Shown here: positions 1-12,850 of the stretch, piece after piece | Position numbering within the stretch: the stretch's first letter is position 1 | Layout of the letters: the number at the start of each line of letters is the position of its first letter | Notes under the pieces: model-generated | Database searches by the model: none | Told to the model about the DNA's origin: nothing | The model's input: the letters and a program-made list of their open reading frames with translations, nothing else | Made by a program: the position numbers and the translations under genes | NCBI GenBank assembly: GCA_037962975.1 | Contig: CM075674.1 | Coordinates: forward strand, 35,416,501 to 35,480,500 | Length of the DNA stretch: 64,000 nucleotides | Source of the DNA: Clitoria ternatea | Taxonomy: Eukaryota; Streptophyta; Magnoliopsida; Fabales; Fabaceae | Direction: 5' to 3'

Positions 1-217
1 AATAAAAGTGATTTACAGCATTCATTGCTAGGTACATACATACACGAGTCATGTACATATCATATCCCACAATTCCATATTATCATTTTGGCTCTCTTTT
101 TATCTAACTAGCCTATTCGAATAAGGTGCATGTTAGACTATACTCATCTAATGAAATGAATAAAATTTGCGTCCATTTTTCAACCGCAATATCAAGATTT
201 TCAATGTGTCACACCGA
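1..217. other. 3' flank of the DUF4378-like gene
   Basis: This stretch lies just downstream of the stop codon of the minus-strand gene ending at 218. It probably holds its 3' UTR. No other gene is visible. The plus-strand open frame over 126-479 is a serine-rich shadow of the acidic exon on the other strand. Confidence 0.5.
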
Positions 218-3200
218 TCAGCGTACTAGTTCCTCAAAAAGTTCCTCCAGTAGAAAGCAGAAGATTGGAAGCTCAAGTTCCTCAGCTAGTTCCCTTGTTT
301 GCTCACCATTTTTCTTCCACCTACCTTCCTCTATGGAGAAGTCCTCTTCTATCATCATATCAATAGTGTTGGACTCCACTTGTTTCCACAATTCAAGCCT
401 CCTACATACCCTTCTTATCACCAACTCTCTATCCTCTAAACTGTTAAGTTCTTTCTCTTCCTCCATGATCAGATCATGAACCAGCCTCTTAAGATCCTCA
501 GGGGCATGCCATATGTCATGAACCCTTGAATGGCAGAGGATATTAAACACTGTGTCTCTCAGGCCCTTTTCTTCACATGTTGTGTCACTGTCACCATCAT
601 CATAATCATCCTCTTCCATAACCTTTTCATACTCGTTTTCTTCTTCATCAAGCATTCTTTTCTCAAGCTCTACTGCATCTAACTCTGCAAGTTCCTCAAA
701 TCTACGAAGCCTGTTCAAAAGCTGCTGCTTGGTTCCTGAAAATTAATAAAGAAAAAAAATATATCAGTAAAAGTTAATAAATATTTTCCATCAATTAATT
801 CTACAAATTTTCTTAGACATTCATTGCAAATAGATCATATTTCAGCAATTTATTTATAAAGGTAACAGCAACAAGTATGCTAGCAGCTATTTGAAGCAAA
901 GAAACTTTACGATGCCTCAAGGAGTATTGAAGCACTGGTAATGGCTACTGAATGAAGTTTCAAACATAAATGTTCATTTCACAATTCACATCACCTTTTT
1001 TTTAACATCTCCAACACTCTATGTAAAATAATGATATGAAAGAGAAATAGGAGACAATTTTAATGGAGTGATGCTGAGTGTTGAAATGCAATGTGTCAAT
1101 GGAGCAATAACTGACATGATATGCACTGCACTACCTTCAGCAAATTAAATATGATAAGAGAAACTTGAAAAGAGTGAAACTTCTCAAACCTTATAAAACA
1201 CATTGAATGTAAGTATCACAGTTCACAGATCTACTGACAAGTAAAAAAATTTGTGGGTCATGTTGAAATTTATAACTATATATAATGCCCATGTCTAGTT
1301 GTAAACAGAGAGTAGGCCAAGTCCACATTCAATGCGAAAAGCCAGTTGCATGATGAGCCACAGTAACATTTTAAATGGAACCCAAAAATATGAGTGACAA
1401 AGTTCAATTTCAGCATAATTTTATAAGCAATGTAGCCCCTCTTATAGTATTTTGTAATAGACAATCAAACTTAAAACTTTGAATTAGAAGTGTTTACAGT
1501 GTACTATTGGTATGTTGATGGAAAACGACCATACAACAAAAATTGGTAGAAAATATGCCAAAAAAAAGTATTATATTAAAAATGACATACTTTGTACATT
1601 GGCATAGCTACACTCCAAATCAAAACCGTCCTCTTGATCATGGTCATTTTCATGCCCATCATCATCATCATCATCAAAGGGTGGGTCTAAAACAGATACT
1701 GGACTACACTGCTCCTTATCTTCCTCTTCTTCCTCTGATTGGAATTTGTTGACGCCATCAACTCCATTACTTTCTTTGTCCTATGGAAATTCACAACCAC
1801 CATAGTTAGAATATTGTACTAATTGGGTAGTTAACATAATTTCTTAATCATTCTTATAGTGTCAATGGATTTAGACTCAACACTAGTATCATAATTGGGT
1901 AGTTGTTGACTTGTTTTTTGTTTTGGTTACTTGCTACATGACCCTACCATATTATTATAGTATTAATGTGAACAAAAAATACAGTTGAGAAACAATTTTC
2001 TACTAAAATCGAATGTCGGGTTCGAATAATAACAAGGGAACAAACAAAAGCGTGATTTGTCTTTTTTTAAAGCAAATTTATTTACGAATAATCCCCTGAA
2101 AGTAAAAAAGATTTGCATGACAGACCCTTGATCGAAAAATACAAGAAAGAAAATTCAACGAAACCAAAACCATTGAATCAAATTGACTTATGTGATCCTT
2201 AGCTGAGTGAATTTTAATCAAAATTGGGAAGATGGAAAGGTAATTTGTCTGAAAATCAGAGTTCCAGCTAAATTTGCAGACCCAGAATTCCAGATCCTAT
2301 TTGCCGACAAAAAAAACACCACGGAACAAACGCTCAAAGTGTTTACTCACGAGCTCAACTCGCTCCCTCAACTCACCTCACTGCACCGAGTCGAACCCGG
2401 TGCCATTAATTTTACCAAGGTGAAATTCCACAATTTTCATTATTATTATTATTATGAGAAAAATAATACGGGATGCCTTATAAAAACATTATCTATATAT
2501 TTCTTTCATGATCTGTACTAAATAACGAAATATATTTGAGGTGCACAAATTTTTTTTGCACTATTCTCAAGTTAATTTCATTTCGATAATTTATTACGGA
2601 TCTATGTGAAAGTAAAACTCTAATTTTAATTAGAAAAACATTTAAAATAACTGCACTTAAATTTTATCCTTTAAAAATTATTTACGAGAAAAGATTTTTA
2701 ATAAGTAGTAAACTTTTAAGAGACGGCATCACATACAATTAAGCTGGTATATAATCATTTTCAATGAAAAGTTTTAAACAAAAAGCTTTTATTATTACCT
2801 GATTTTTATTAAGCTACTAAAAATAATCCACTCACAATAATTCGATACTGAGTAGAGCATAGAATATGTAGGGAAAAAATAGTAAAATATGTTAATAGAA
2901 GTATAACAATAAATTCTTAATAAAAGTTTATCATTTTAAATATCTTTAAAATAAACTCAGAAATAATATTAACAAAACAGTTATTATTATTATTAAAAGA
3001 CAAACCTGTGTAGTGTGGCGAGAGGAAGACGTCGGCGGCGAGGAAAATTCCGGCGTCCGGCGGCCGGAGGAGGAGGAGGGATTCCGTTGGAGAACAAAGC
3101 GGAAAGGGGAGGCATACCGTTGGTCATCGGCGGTGTGTTTCTGTTTCTCCTGAAACGGAATATCTTCGTCAAAAGAGTGACCACTGCACGATGTTTCTTC

Positions 3201-3575
3201 CATCTCGGACAGCGACACGTGTGCGGCTTGTATCCCCTTCTTCCGGATGCTGAGTCTCTTGAAGAAGGAGGCCAAGTGTTTCTTGTTCCTCTGAATGGTG
3301 AGCGCGGCTTGAAGGAGAAGCGTGGCCGTTTTGGAAGGAACCTTAGCGTTGGGAGTGTTGTTGAGCGGCGATGTAAATTCCAAGAGTGGGGATTTGGTGA
3401 TTTGTGATGGGAAAGACTGGAAGCAGGCGTTTCTACAGAGGTTGATAGAGTTTTGGTGCTTCTTGGTGTTGAGTAGTTGGAGAGGTCGTTTCATTTGGCT
3501 ACGCTTCTCGGAAATGTAGTTCTTTAGAAGGAAGGGTTCCTGCTCCTCCTTGAGGAGTTCACGCAAGTGAGCCAT
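218..3575 (-). CDS. DUF4378/TRM-like plant protein, 3 exons, 425 aa
   Basis: I read three exons on the minus strand: 3006-3575, 1591-1780 and 218-735. They sum to 1278 nt, or 425 residues plus a TGA stop. Junctions are CACAG|GTTTGT, ATAG|GACAAA, ACAAA|GTATGT and TTTTCAG|GAACC. The phases agree: the second junction splits an Arg codon and gives VQ|RTKQQLL. The start is the ATG opening MAHLRELLKEEQEPF; a longer frame upstream lacks this conserved-looking beginning. The N-terminal 190 residues are basic and Ser/Pro-rich. Exon 2 is very acidic and contains CSPVSVLDPPFDDDDDD, a motif type I associate with plant DUF4378 (TRM/LONGIFOLIA-like) proteins. Exon 3 starts with a Leu-rich basic helix (LLNRLRRFEELAEL) and ends in the acidic helical block LLEELFEELVR typical of the DUF4378 end. 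Related TRM proteins act with TON1/PP2A at cortical microtubules; that role is inferred here. Introns are 1225 bp and 855 bp. Confidence 0.8.
2207..2425 (+). other. Coding-like island inside intron 1 of the DUF4378-like gene
   Basis: Within the large first intron a roughly 220-bp plus-strand segment is much richer in G+C than its surroundings. It stays open through a protein-like stretch (KFADPEFQILFADKK... to EPGAINFTK) and ends at a good donor, CCAAG|GTGAAA. I do not recognise the peptide. It could be an exon captured by an old insertion, a first exon of an overlapping plus-strand transcript, or chance. Confidence 0.25.
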
Positions 3576-3652
3576 GTTGTTGCTGAATGGGGAGAGATTC
3601 AAATGAAGATGGCAAGGAGGGTGAGTGAGTGTGTCACTCAGATGAAATGAAC

Positions 3653-3672
3653 CAATTATATATATATTATTA
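3653..3672 (-). promoter_or_regulatory. Candidate TATA region of the DUF4378-like gene
   Basis: A TATATATAAT-type run on the minus strand lies about 80 bp upstream of the ATG at 3575. The spacing suits a TATA box with a short leader. There is no direct evidence of a transcription start. Confidence 0.4.
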
Positions 3673-3829
3673 AATAATAATGGCACGAAGGAAGAGAGAG
3701 TTGTTCTATTTGTGTTTTTGTTTGTTGGGAGAGAAGAAAATAAGATAAAGAAATGGCTGCAAATTGTAGCTCTGTTGTGTCCTACTCTCACACTCTCCCT
3801 GCACAACGACCCTCCCTACACGTTATTTC

Positions 3830-4693
3830 TAAAAGATTACAATACAAATTTGGGTTTAGATAAAAATGTTTATTTTTAATTCCTGAGTAAAATATATTTC
3901 TATTGGTTAACCATTTCGTCTATATTGTTATTTATTATTAAACTGCTGACAATAAATGCTAAGGACTGAAAATAGTCATTAGATATGTTTTTTTAAACTT
4001 TATATTTTACATGGGTAAATTTATATTTTTAAGTATTTTAATAGTTTTCTTAGGGTGGGTAAACTTGTATTTTAATAGTGTTCTTAGAAATACTACTACT
4101 TATTAATTAGGACGTTATGAGGAATATCATTAGGATGTGGTGAAATCTGGTTTCCGTGCAGCCAGGAAGCTCGAAGTTAGTATTAAATCGGTTGGACGAA
4201 TATTCGACTTTAAAAGTTAGTAAAAATTGGTTTTTTAAATCGGTTGTTATGACAACCGATTTAGTAAGTTGATAGAACAGCAAAACAGCACCCTCTGTAC
4301 CATTTATGACAGCATTGAATCCAAATTGGATATGGTGAGTGAGTGAGAAATAAAAGAAGCGATGAGTCACGGTAATAGTTGTGAGTGAGACTCGGTTCTG
4401 GTTGTGGTTCTGATTATGGTGTTGATGCCTCTTCTGTGTTATCTCTGAACACAAAGGTTGATTTCCAATTTTCACCATCCCCTTAGCTTTCACTTTCATT
4501 TTTGGTAATATTGAGGCTCATTTGGGAATTGACACGTCAACAATTAATTTGTAGTATTCTTTCTTACTAACATGTATGGTTTCTATACCTTTTATTTTTA
4601 TTTGTTTCAATTTGATTTTTTATTTTTTCTTTTAACAGTTTATCCTCTCATATTTTAAAATGTTATTAGAAAGTTTCCTCATTAACTTGGACC
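3830..4693. other. Gene-free stretch with one perfect hairpin
   Basis: This is AT-rich flanking DNA. The only clear structure is an inverted repeat near 4237-4262: AAATCGGTTGT, four bases, then ACAACCGATTT. A related AAATCGGTTG copy lies at about 4173. Such repeated hairpins resemble CACTA subterminal repeats, but no element ends were found. The open frame at 4107-4499 looks like chance. Confidence 0.4.
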
Positions 4694-5213
4694 TTGTTTG
4701 GGTATTTTTTTTATTTTTGTTTTAAAAGTTGAAAAAATCAAAAAAATTTTGATTTAAGAATTTTAAAAAAATTATTGTAAAACACTTGTAATTTTAATCT
4801 CAATTCCATTACACATAAGAAATAATAGTAATATAATGGTGTTGGTGATAACAACAATGGTAGCAATAACAATTATGACAATAATAGTGATAATAGTAAC
4901 GGTGGTAGTGGTGGCGACAATAATTATGGTAGGGTAGTAGAGATGGTGATTTTGAGTATAAGATTATAATGGTGGCAACAATGATGATGTTAGTAGTGGT
5001 GGTATAACAATGACAATGGTGGTAGTAGTAGTGACAATGATGGTCGTTGCGGTATTAAACTGAAAATTTTTGTTTTCTTATTTTCAAATATGAATGCAAA
5101 CTATTTTGAAAATGAGTTAAAACTCATCTTAATACATCTTTTGCTAAATAAGTTTTGTTTTCAATTTTATTTATCAAAACCACAAACTAAAAACTTACAA
5201 TCACCCTAAATAG
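4694..5213. mobile_element. Candidate TIR element with degenerate GGT/GAT/AAT core
   Basis: The ends are imperfect inverted repeats: TTGTTTGGGTATTTTT on the left and TATTTAGGGTGATTGT read inwards from the right. The core, about 4830-5060, is a degenerate trinucleotide tract of GGT, GAT, AAC and AAT units. The same architecture recurs at 13215-13786. GTTTGG-type ends occur in many hAT-like MITEs, but I could not see a target duplication. Superfamily is uncertain. Confidence 0.4.
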
Positions 5214-7021
5214 CTTTAAAGGGTCATTTGATATTTTGAATGGTTCCTAATAATCATAATTACTTAAAATATTAAAAATATGTTTAGTATGCTTAAATGA
5301 TCCAAAAACTTTCCAAAAATATATTCAAATGCAACTAGTTTTTCATTTTATTTCTTGTTTTCCTTTCACATTTTGGAGAAAATTAGAATACCGTATTTTT
5401 TATTATTCTTACTTTGAAAAAATTTGAAATACTTGCCTCTTTTTAGAATGAAAAATTTTAGAAAACTATTTTGGATATTTTTTTAAATAGTGATTATTTT
5501 TTAAAAGAATTTGAAATATCACGTTTTTCACTTTCCAAACATTTTTTAAAAAAAAAATTAAGTGTATGAACAGATTTTTCATTCTTGCGTATTCTTAGAA
5601 TATTAACTTAGGAAAACCACTTTTTCATGTTTATATTTTTTAATAAAACATTTTTAAGAAATTAAGGTTAAGTTTAGTTAGCATATTTTTTATTATATAT
5701 ATATATATATATATGTTTTTAAAAATTTAAGAGACGTATAGCTAAATGTATAAATAATTTATTGATTGATTAAATGTATAAATAATTTATTGTTCAGATA
5801 TGTGCACAATGATATACATCACCTAATGACCAAATAACTAAAATATTTAAAAATATCATCGTCTTATATGTAAAAAGAATAATCAAATTAAGATCATAGT
5901 AAATTACTATAAATAATTATTATTGGAATTAATAAAAATAATATAATATTTTGTATTACTATTGTAACTATTTAATATTAAAAAGTAAAAAGTAAAAGGG
6001 AGCGGTAACAAAAAACAAGTTAATATTAATTGATGATGGTGAGACATGGAGAGGACGGGACAGTCAGAGTCTCTCTCGGCGGGCGCTAGAGCCCAAAAGG
6101 ACGATATAACGACAAAAATATTTAACAGCGGAGAATCGGATCTTGACCTATCTATCTATGCTCTTCCTTCCTTATAATTAAATCAATTAAATTCAGATTT
6201 AATAAAAAAATAAAAAATTGTTGATTTAATAAAATTTTGATTATTTTAAACAATATTAAATACTATTTTTTTTTACAGATTTATTTTCTTAACTAGTTAC
6301 TAAATGGATACTATATAACGTGATAATAATAAAATTTATAAAACACTTCTTTTTATACTCATATAACACATTATCGCTTCTTATATGTTAAATCATATGC
6401 ATTGGTTTGCATCAAAAGAACTATGTATTGAATAATGGTTGGATTAATGAAAAAAAAATCGTTTGTTTAACTTTATTAAATAATATATAGAATTAATATT
6501 AAATATGAGATTTTTTATTTTTACAACTTAATTTTTAAGATTATTACTAAACAAGCCCTAAGAAATCCATTAAGATGGAAATATATATACAGGAGACAAA
6601 AAAATATATATTATAGGGTATATAATGAAAGTTTATTTCCAAAACAGAAAATTGAGACAGCCCAGGGAACTATGAGAGTGGAGTTGGTAAATGTTAAATT
6701 TAAGCACATAGTAGTCCACAGCAGACAACAAAAATATTTTATTTTTGTTTCATTTTATTTGATTTCTCTTCTTGTTTGAATAAAATAAAAGCTTACAATT
6801 TGAGAAATATCAAGTGTACTCGATTTATATATCTATAGATATCCCATATTTAACCTATGTTTCGATAGGTAAAACGAGAGGAAATAAAATAAGAAAAAAA
6901 TATTATTTAAATTTTAAAGAAAATAAAATAAGAAAAATATGTTTTAAAAAAACGTCTCAATTTTTTATTTTTCTATTTAATTTCTTCTCAAGTAAATAAA
7001 AATATATATATTTATTTGTGC

Positions 7022-7059
<38 letters not shown>

Positions 7060-8459
7060 TTCTCTCTTCTTTTCCTCTTTTCCAGTTAGGGAGGAGTAAC
7101 ACATGTAACAATTATAGATGTAATTAACATAATGGATGTTTTTATTTGTATGTATAATTTAAAATATACAACCTTTATCATAATAATTAATCTATTTATT
7201 GACTTGTAAACACTTTGATAATTGAGACAACTCAACTAGAATTTTAAAGTCATTTCATATTCAATAAGTTCCCACATTTCCTTTTTATAATTGAAATAAT
7301 TTGGAATTAATTTTGGCATCAAGTCTCACAGGGTTATAAACAAGTCAAAATTAGTAATTATGACAACTTTTTGTATCTTTATATATATGGAAGAGAATAA
7401 GAAACATTATTTCCTGTCAAAATTGAGGTTATTGTTATCAATTTGAATTTTAGAAAGTCAGGGAACTAATCATTTTATATTCATATTCCTTCCTTCATTT
7501 TTTTTCTCTAAAACTCTTTATCTTTCTTTTATTTTTTATTAACCTCTTCGTAAGATAAAGAAAGACAGTCAGAAAGCTAAGACATTCATCTCTTTATATT
7601 CATATTTCTTCCCTCATTTTTTATCTTCATCTCTGATGTTGGTCGCTGAATCTTGCCACCATTGTTCATTGGCCGCTACGCGTCTGTTGATTAAAAGTGT
7701 TGTTGGTCATGATTGAAACTTACATTGGTAGGTCGCAATTGAAAGAGGTTTCAAAACTTTATTGCCCCTTTACGTCTTTATATTTTCTGCTTAAAATTTG
7801 ATCAATCATGATTTTTTTGCTGTTAAACCTAAAAATTTCTTAGTTTATTTTTTGTATGCGTCTTTTGTTGTTATAAATTCATAAGGTGGGTCCTAATATG
7901 CATAAAAATGAAATTTGGGTACACCATAACTTCCCTACATTACAAATGTCTCTAACACCTTTGCATTCTCTAGTGTCCAATGTGCCTACATAGTTTTTAT
8001 TTCATGACAATATAAAGTAACTTTTGTTAGTTCAAATCAGCAAAATGTTACACAATATTATTTTGCAATTTGTATTAGTTTGAATTTTAACTTTTTTGAA
8101 GAAAGACAGTGTCATTGCATTATATTCATCTCTTTATTCGAGCTTATTGAATTTAGTGCTCACTATTAAAGGTGGTTGTTTTTACTTCTATAATTGAATA
8201 ATTGATGCTTTGAATGAAATTTCTGAATGTATTATATTCATGCTTTTCTTTGAGGTGTTAGTTTTCAATTTAGTGTATTCAAGAACTACTTTTTGTAGAA
8301 AAAATAATTAATTATAGCCTATAATGTGACAAATTAACCACTTGAATATTTCTATTGCTATTATTTATTGAATTTTGCCTTCATGTGGGATTTTTTTAAT
8401 CAAACATGTGAGAATATGGTTTAAGGAGTTGTTTTTAAGACTTTTGTACATTGTAGTGC
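5214..8459. other. Gene-free AT-rich stretch
   Basis: I see no gene. Contents include short AT runs at about 5694-5714, a small GC-richer patch at 6050-6110, a (TA)n tract at 7025-7055, and pyrimidine-rich sequence around 7470-7640. The 7.6-8.4 kb part may be 5' sequence of the RPA-like pseudogene that follows, but no coding match is visible there. Confidence 0.5.
7025..7055. repeat. (TA)n microsatellite
   Basis: About 15 uninterrupted TA units, read directly. Confidence 0.95.
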
Positions 8460-10440
8460 ATGTTTGGATACGCACCAGAAAGATTTGCCTATGAGATGCG
8501 TAATTTGACAGTTAATCAGCTCGAGGCAAATTTGAAGACAACTAAGCATAAATTCAAGCTCAATTTTATGCAAACAACGAGAGTTATCCCTACATATGAT
8601 CATCATATTCCTGTTAACTGTTTTCAATTCCTTTCATTTGATCAAATTATACATGGTCAAGATGATGATTGCTTATTCGGTTAATATCTTTATAAATTTT
8701 ACATAGACTAGTTAATTATTTTATTCATTTACTAATTTGTTGGTGTTTTAATAGATGTTATTGAGAAATATGACATTAAGGAAAAATAAAGAAGGAAAAA
8801 AAGTAAACTTATTGATGTTGTTCTTGAGGATTTGGAGTAAGTTTTTTTTCATAGAGGTTTATAATCTTATTCTTGCATGGTTATATTCATATAAATATTT
8901 TTCTGTTCCTTCTCTCATTGTTCTAATTCAAGTCACCCATTAACTTTAGCTCATTTTACTTTCAGCAAGAATCGACTCATCTACACTCTATGGAGTCATT
9001 TTGACCAAATGTGTAACTATGTGAATACAACAACAGATAACAAAGATAGTATTATTGTCATTTTGTAGCTTGGGAAAAGAAAGATATTACATGGTAATTT
9101 TTTTAAAAATAGTTTGTTATTCTATTCAATGTTTAATTTACATAATGAGTTATCTATATCTAATGCTTAGATACGTGTTTGTTAGGACAAGTTGAGATTT
9201 CAAATGCATACAATGGTACAAAATTACTAATCAACCTGGATGTGGTTGATTACTGGTTTCAAGGAAAAGTAAGAGTATACATTTTTAAATGAACTCTACT
9301 TTCTTTTGTTATTAACTAAAATTCATATATTTTCATTTGTTTTTCATTATTATGGTCCAATGTATACTTCAAAGTGGTGACTTATCTCTTACTCAAGTAG
9401 TAAGTCGAAGGTTTTCACAATAGTCTTTTTCATTTAGTGATGATTTTCTTACTTTAAGAAGGATGGCTATTTGGGATTTAATAGACAACATCCAGGTTAG
9501 GGAATCATTATTTTATAAATAGTTTTGTACAATTGTTCATATTACTGTTTTTATGTATCAATAGGAACCTATTTTTTTCTCTCTTGATTTGTTTTAGACT
9601 GCCAATAAATCATTGTTGACAACTATAATAGAAATAGATCTTGACAAAGATTTGTAGTTTCAAACATGTAGTCGATATGAGGACAAAGAATTATTGTCAA
9701 AAGTGCAAAATAACTATTGTTGTCCCAAGTTAAAATTAGAATTTTAGTTTCTAATATTGTTATTGAAAGATGAAATTGAATTATGTATATATTTTTATTA
9801 CAAACTGTAACATAAATATCATTTTTTCTTATACTTCCCTATATATTATGTGTTTTTTATACACTCATTCAATCAAGTTTTAAGTGAATGCAACTGTGAT
9901 TGATAAAACTAGATCAACATATTTGATTATGTTTGATGTTGTCCTTTCTAAGTTTCTGGGCAAAACTGCTTGAGTTACTTAGGGAAAATGATAAGGTTAA
10001 ATCTAGTTTCCATAATTCATTAGACCAAGTATTTTGAGTTCAAAAGATTGATTAGGATTGCAAATTAATCTATTATTTTTCAAATTATAGGCAAAAGACA
10101 AGGGATATTGTCCCCCCTGAGACTGATGCATTGGTGCATAAAAAGTTGTTGTTCAAAGTAGAAGTCTCGATGCAAACATTGTTTACAATTTCAAAACATA
10201 CAAAGTTAGATTTATGACAGATGACAAATAACTGATTAATCAGTTTAAGATCATGCACCCAATTAAAGTCTTTATTAATCATATCTATTTTTAAAATATA
10301 GTAATGGTTTATTAGGATTTTATATATTGAATAACATTGTTGATATTTTTTTCTACTATTTACTTAGGACATGGATGAAGATAATGATTACAATGAACAA
10401 GAAAATTTGACCACACAAGTAGATGATAGGTGAATATGAA
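8460..10440 (+). pseudogene. Decayed RPA70-like (DUF223/OB-fold) gene
   Basis: Successive exon-like blocks on the plus strand spell a protein of the replication protein A large-subunit type that is very common in plant genomes, partly through Helitrons. At 8530-8684 the frame reads KTTKHKFKLNFMQTTRV then NCFQFLSFDQIIHGQ, an OB-fold opening. At about 8966-9095 a block after a TTTCAG acceptor contains TLWSHFDQMCNYV and an in-frame TAG. At 9186-9270 comes GQVEISNAYNGTKLLINLD. Near 9610-9750 a cysteine-containing block (LLTTIIEIDLDKDL, then C..C) resembles the zinc-binding DBD-C domain, again with a stop. At 9890-9990 VIDKTRSTYLIMFDVV matches the same domain's end. Stops in several exons show it is dead. 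Whether a Helitron carried it cannot be decided, since no Helitron termini were found. Confidence 0.65.
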
Positions 10441-12595
10441 TACTTATGCTAATTTATAATACTAACTGTTTTTGCATCATTATTTTACCATTGATATATT
10501 TTTAATGTTTGTTTTATTTCTATATAAGATACATTTGAGCATGAAATATCAGCCTCTAAAATTGAGTTATGTCGACAAATTGAAGTAAGTCATTTTATTC
10601 ATGTTTAATATTTAAATGTTATTCCTAATTTGACCACTGTTTTATGTTTAGTGTAGACTATTTAACTTATTAGATGCAATATTATGAATTTACATAAGTT
10701 TTAATTGTTTATTATTTTAATTTTTGATATTAAAATGTTCTTTTGTTATAAATTGGTTCATTCATTAGCACAAATTGTAGCATCTTGTAATTTACAAGGG
10801 AGGTTAGTACTTTTATTAGGGAAAGTTCATTTTTTTGTTCAAATATCCATTTTAATCATTAAAAGAATTAGGATTAATTCTCGGTCATATTGATATAGGA
10901 GATTTTATTAGACGGTGATCATGAAACTCCGTTGAGCAAACTTACTGAGAAAAATCTATTGATATTGCTAAAATATCATCATCCATAATAAAATTCCCTA
11001 AAGTTTGGACAATTTTTACTTAGTCTTTTGTATTTTGAACTATATTCTGCAAGTACGTTTGAACTAATTTTCCATATTTAATTATGGTTATGATAATTAT
11101 AATTTGATGAAGGAAACTGGCAGAGTTACGATGATCATTAATAGCGTATTTCTTTAGGTAGAAATTTTTAATTAGGTTGATGACGTTTACGTCATTTTAT
11201 ATGCCTTATTGGTTAGCAGAAACATCATCGGAAAAGTTTAAATGCATTATAAACAATTGCAATACTTTGATTTACCTAATAATACAAACATTAATGTATC
11301 ATTTCATTCCAAAAACTAATAACAATTAATGAAATCATTGTTGAGCACTTCATTGAGTTGCATGCTCACTCATCTCTTTTGGCCCCAATGATTTTCTACA
11401 ACAATTACTTATTTAATTGATATAACACTTACAATGAATGAAGGGTTGTGAATGTAGTTTATATATAGAACCCAACTTCTCATTGTCATTTGCTTTATTC
11501 CTTCCCAAACAATTTCATCATTTCGTAAAAGAGAATAGAGTTGATATCTTATTTCTTAGCGTCTCATTGTTATTATATCTTTTCAATGAACTTTACTATT
11601 AATATTAATTGTTATTATTAATTTTCATATATTCTTAGATAAATCTAGTACTGCACTCACACGAGTTAATTAAAAGTTAGTTAGTGATTATATAACTATT
11701 ATTTTAAAATATCATTAAGTATGCTTGAATCTTGATAATTTAAATAAAATTTAAGAATTTATATTATTTTTTATGATAATAATAAAATATTCTCACAGTA
11801 TATGATATTCCGATGCACATATATTTGTTTTTGTGTTGTACAGTCAACGCGGAAGTGTGATTAACAATGTGAAGCTTTAAAAGTAAAAGATATAATTAAT
11901 TGTGACATGTAGTAACATGGGGGGGATAAGTTACAAGTTACAACAAAAGAAACAAAAGCATAATTTAACCATGAAATAACAAATCTCATGCACGCCCATG
12001 TTTTGGCCATATATATGGAATCAAAGTGCCAAAAAGACAAAAGAAACGCATTTGTTTGTATCTGTATTAATCTACCCTTCACTCGTCTTTCTATTATGTC
12101 GAGCATAACCCAATTTAAAATCCATGCAAGCAACATGTATAATACTATAATTACAACACGGTATATCATTCATAAATTAACAATCTGCTGTTTAAGAGCT
12201 CATAATTATAAGAGATAAAATTTTAAAAGTTTCTATATGTGCAAAATAAATATCTTTAGAGTTCTTATCAAATAAAAGATCAATGGTGTATGTAAATAAT
12301 ATTTGTTATACTGCTTATTTTCCTCTAACAAAATTATAAGAAGGAAAAGAGAAAAGGGTAAGTAATAAGAGGGAGATTCACTAACAATTTTACTGACAAC
12401 ATTGATGACAAATTGATGGGCACTGCATCAAATTACCTGCCTTCGCTCACACTTTTCTAGCTGGAAACTGGCAGAATAATTGCTTAATTAAGATTGAATT
12501 TAGAATGGGGGTGATGATGACTCAGTAATTTTTTTAAAAATGGATCTCATCGTTAGTATTTTCTCACACAATAAGAATCAATGTCTCATCTTTAG
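10441..12595. other. Gene-free stretch with one orphan promoter-like patch
   Basis: No convincing coding sequence. At 11461-11470 a TTTATATATAG motif is followed by a pyrimidine-rich, leader-like segment, but no start codon with a sustained frame follows. The overlapping open frames at 11861-12218 are on opposite strands and show no family resemblance. Confidence 0.4.
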
Positions 12596-12598
12596 GTT

Positions 12599-12850
12599 GA
12601 TTTTGGAAAGGCTTGAGGGGACTCATCAATAGTGGTAAATGGCATGTCAACCAAGAAATTAAAATGGTTGAAGGTTTTGGGGACTCATCAATAGTGGTTG
12701 AGAATCTAAATTATTGTGTTTTTAAAACATTTGATGAGGATGTGGAATTAGCCAATTGCAATTTGTAGATGATATTATTTTATTAATTTGTAAGGCCAAC
12801 AGGGAGACTATTGTGACGATAAAATCTTTCTCGGTTAGTTAGAATTAGTT
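12599..12850 (+). mobile_element. LINE reverse-transcriptase fragment
   Basis: The plus strand encodes broken pieces of a LINE-type reverse transcriptase. A VNGMSTKK block lies near 12640, and after a frame change a clear ISQLQFVDDIILLICKAN block lies at about 12748-12800. It carries the (F/Y)xDD catalytic motif (FVDD, codons about 12762-12773) followed by RETIVTIKSF. Stops and frame changes show an old relic. Neither a 5' region nor a poly(A) tail was seen. Confidence 0.65.

Noticed and set aside
126..479. Serine-rich plus-strand open frame
   Set aside because: Antisense shadow of the acidic third exon of the DUF4378-like gene.
2386..2404. tRNA-like T-arm (GGGTTCGACTC on the minus strand)
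   Set aside because: The loop size is wrong and no acceptor, D or anticodon arms can be formed around it.
3015..3407. Plus-strand open frame with Arg/Gly repeats
   Set aside because: Shadow of exon 1 of the minus-strand gene. It has no independent signals.
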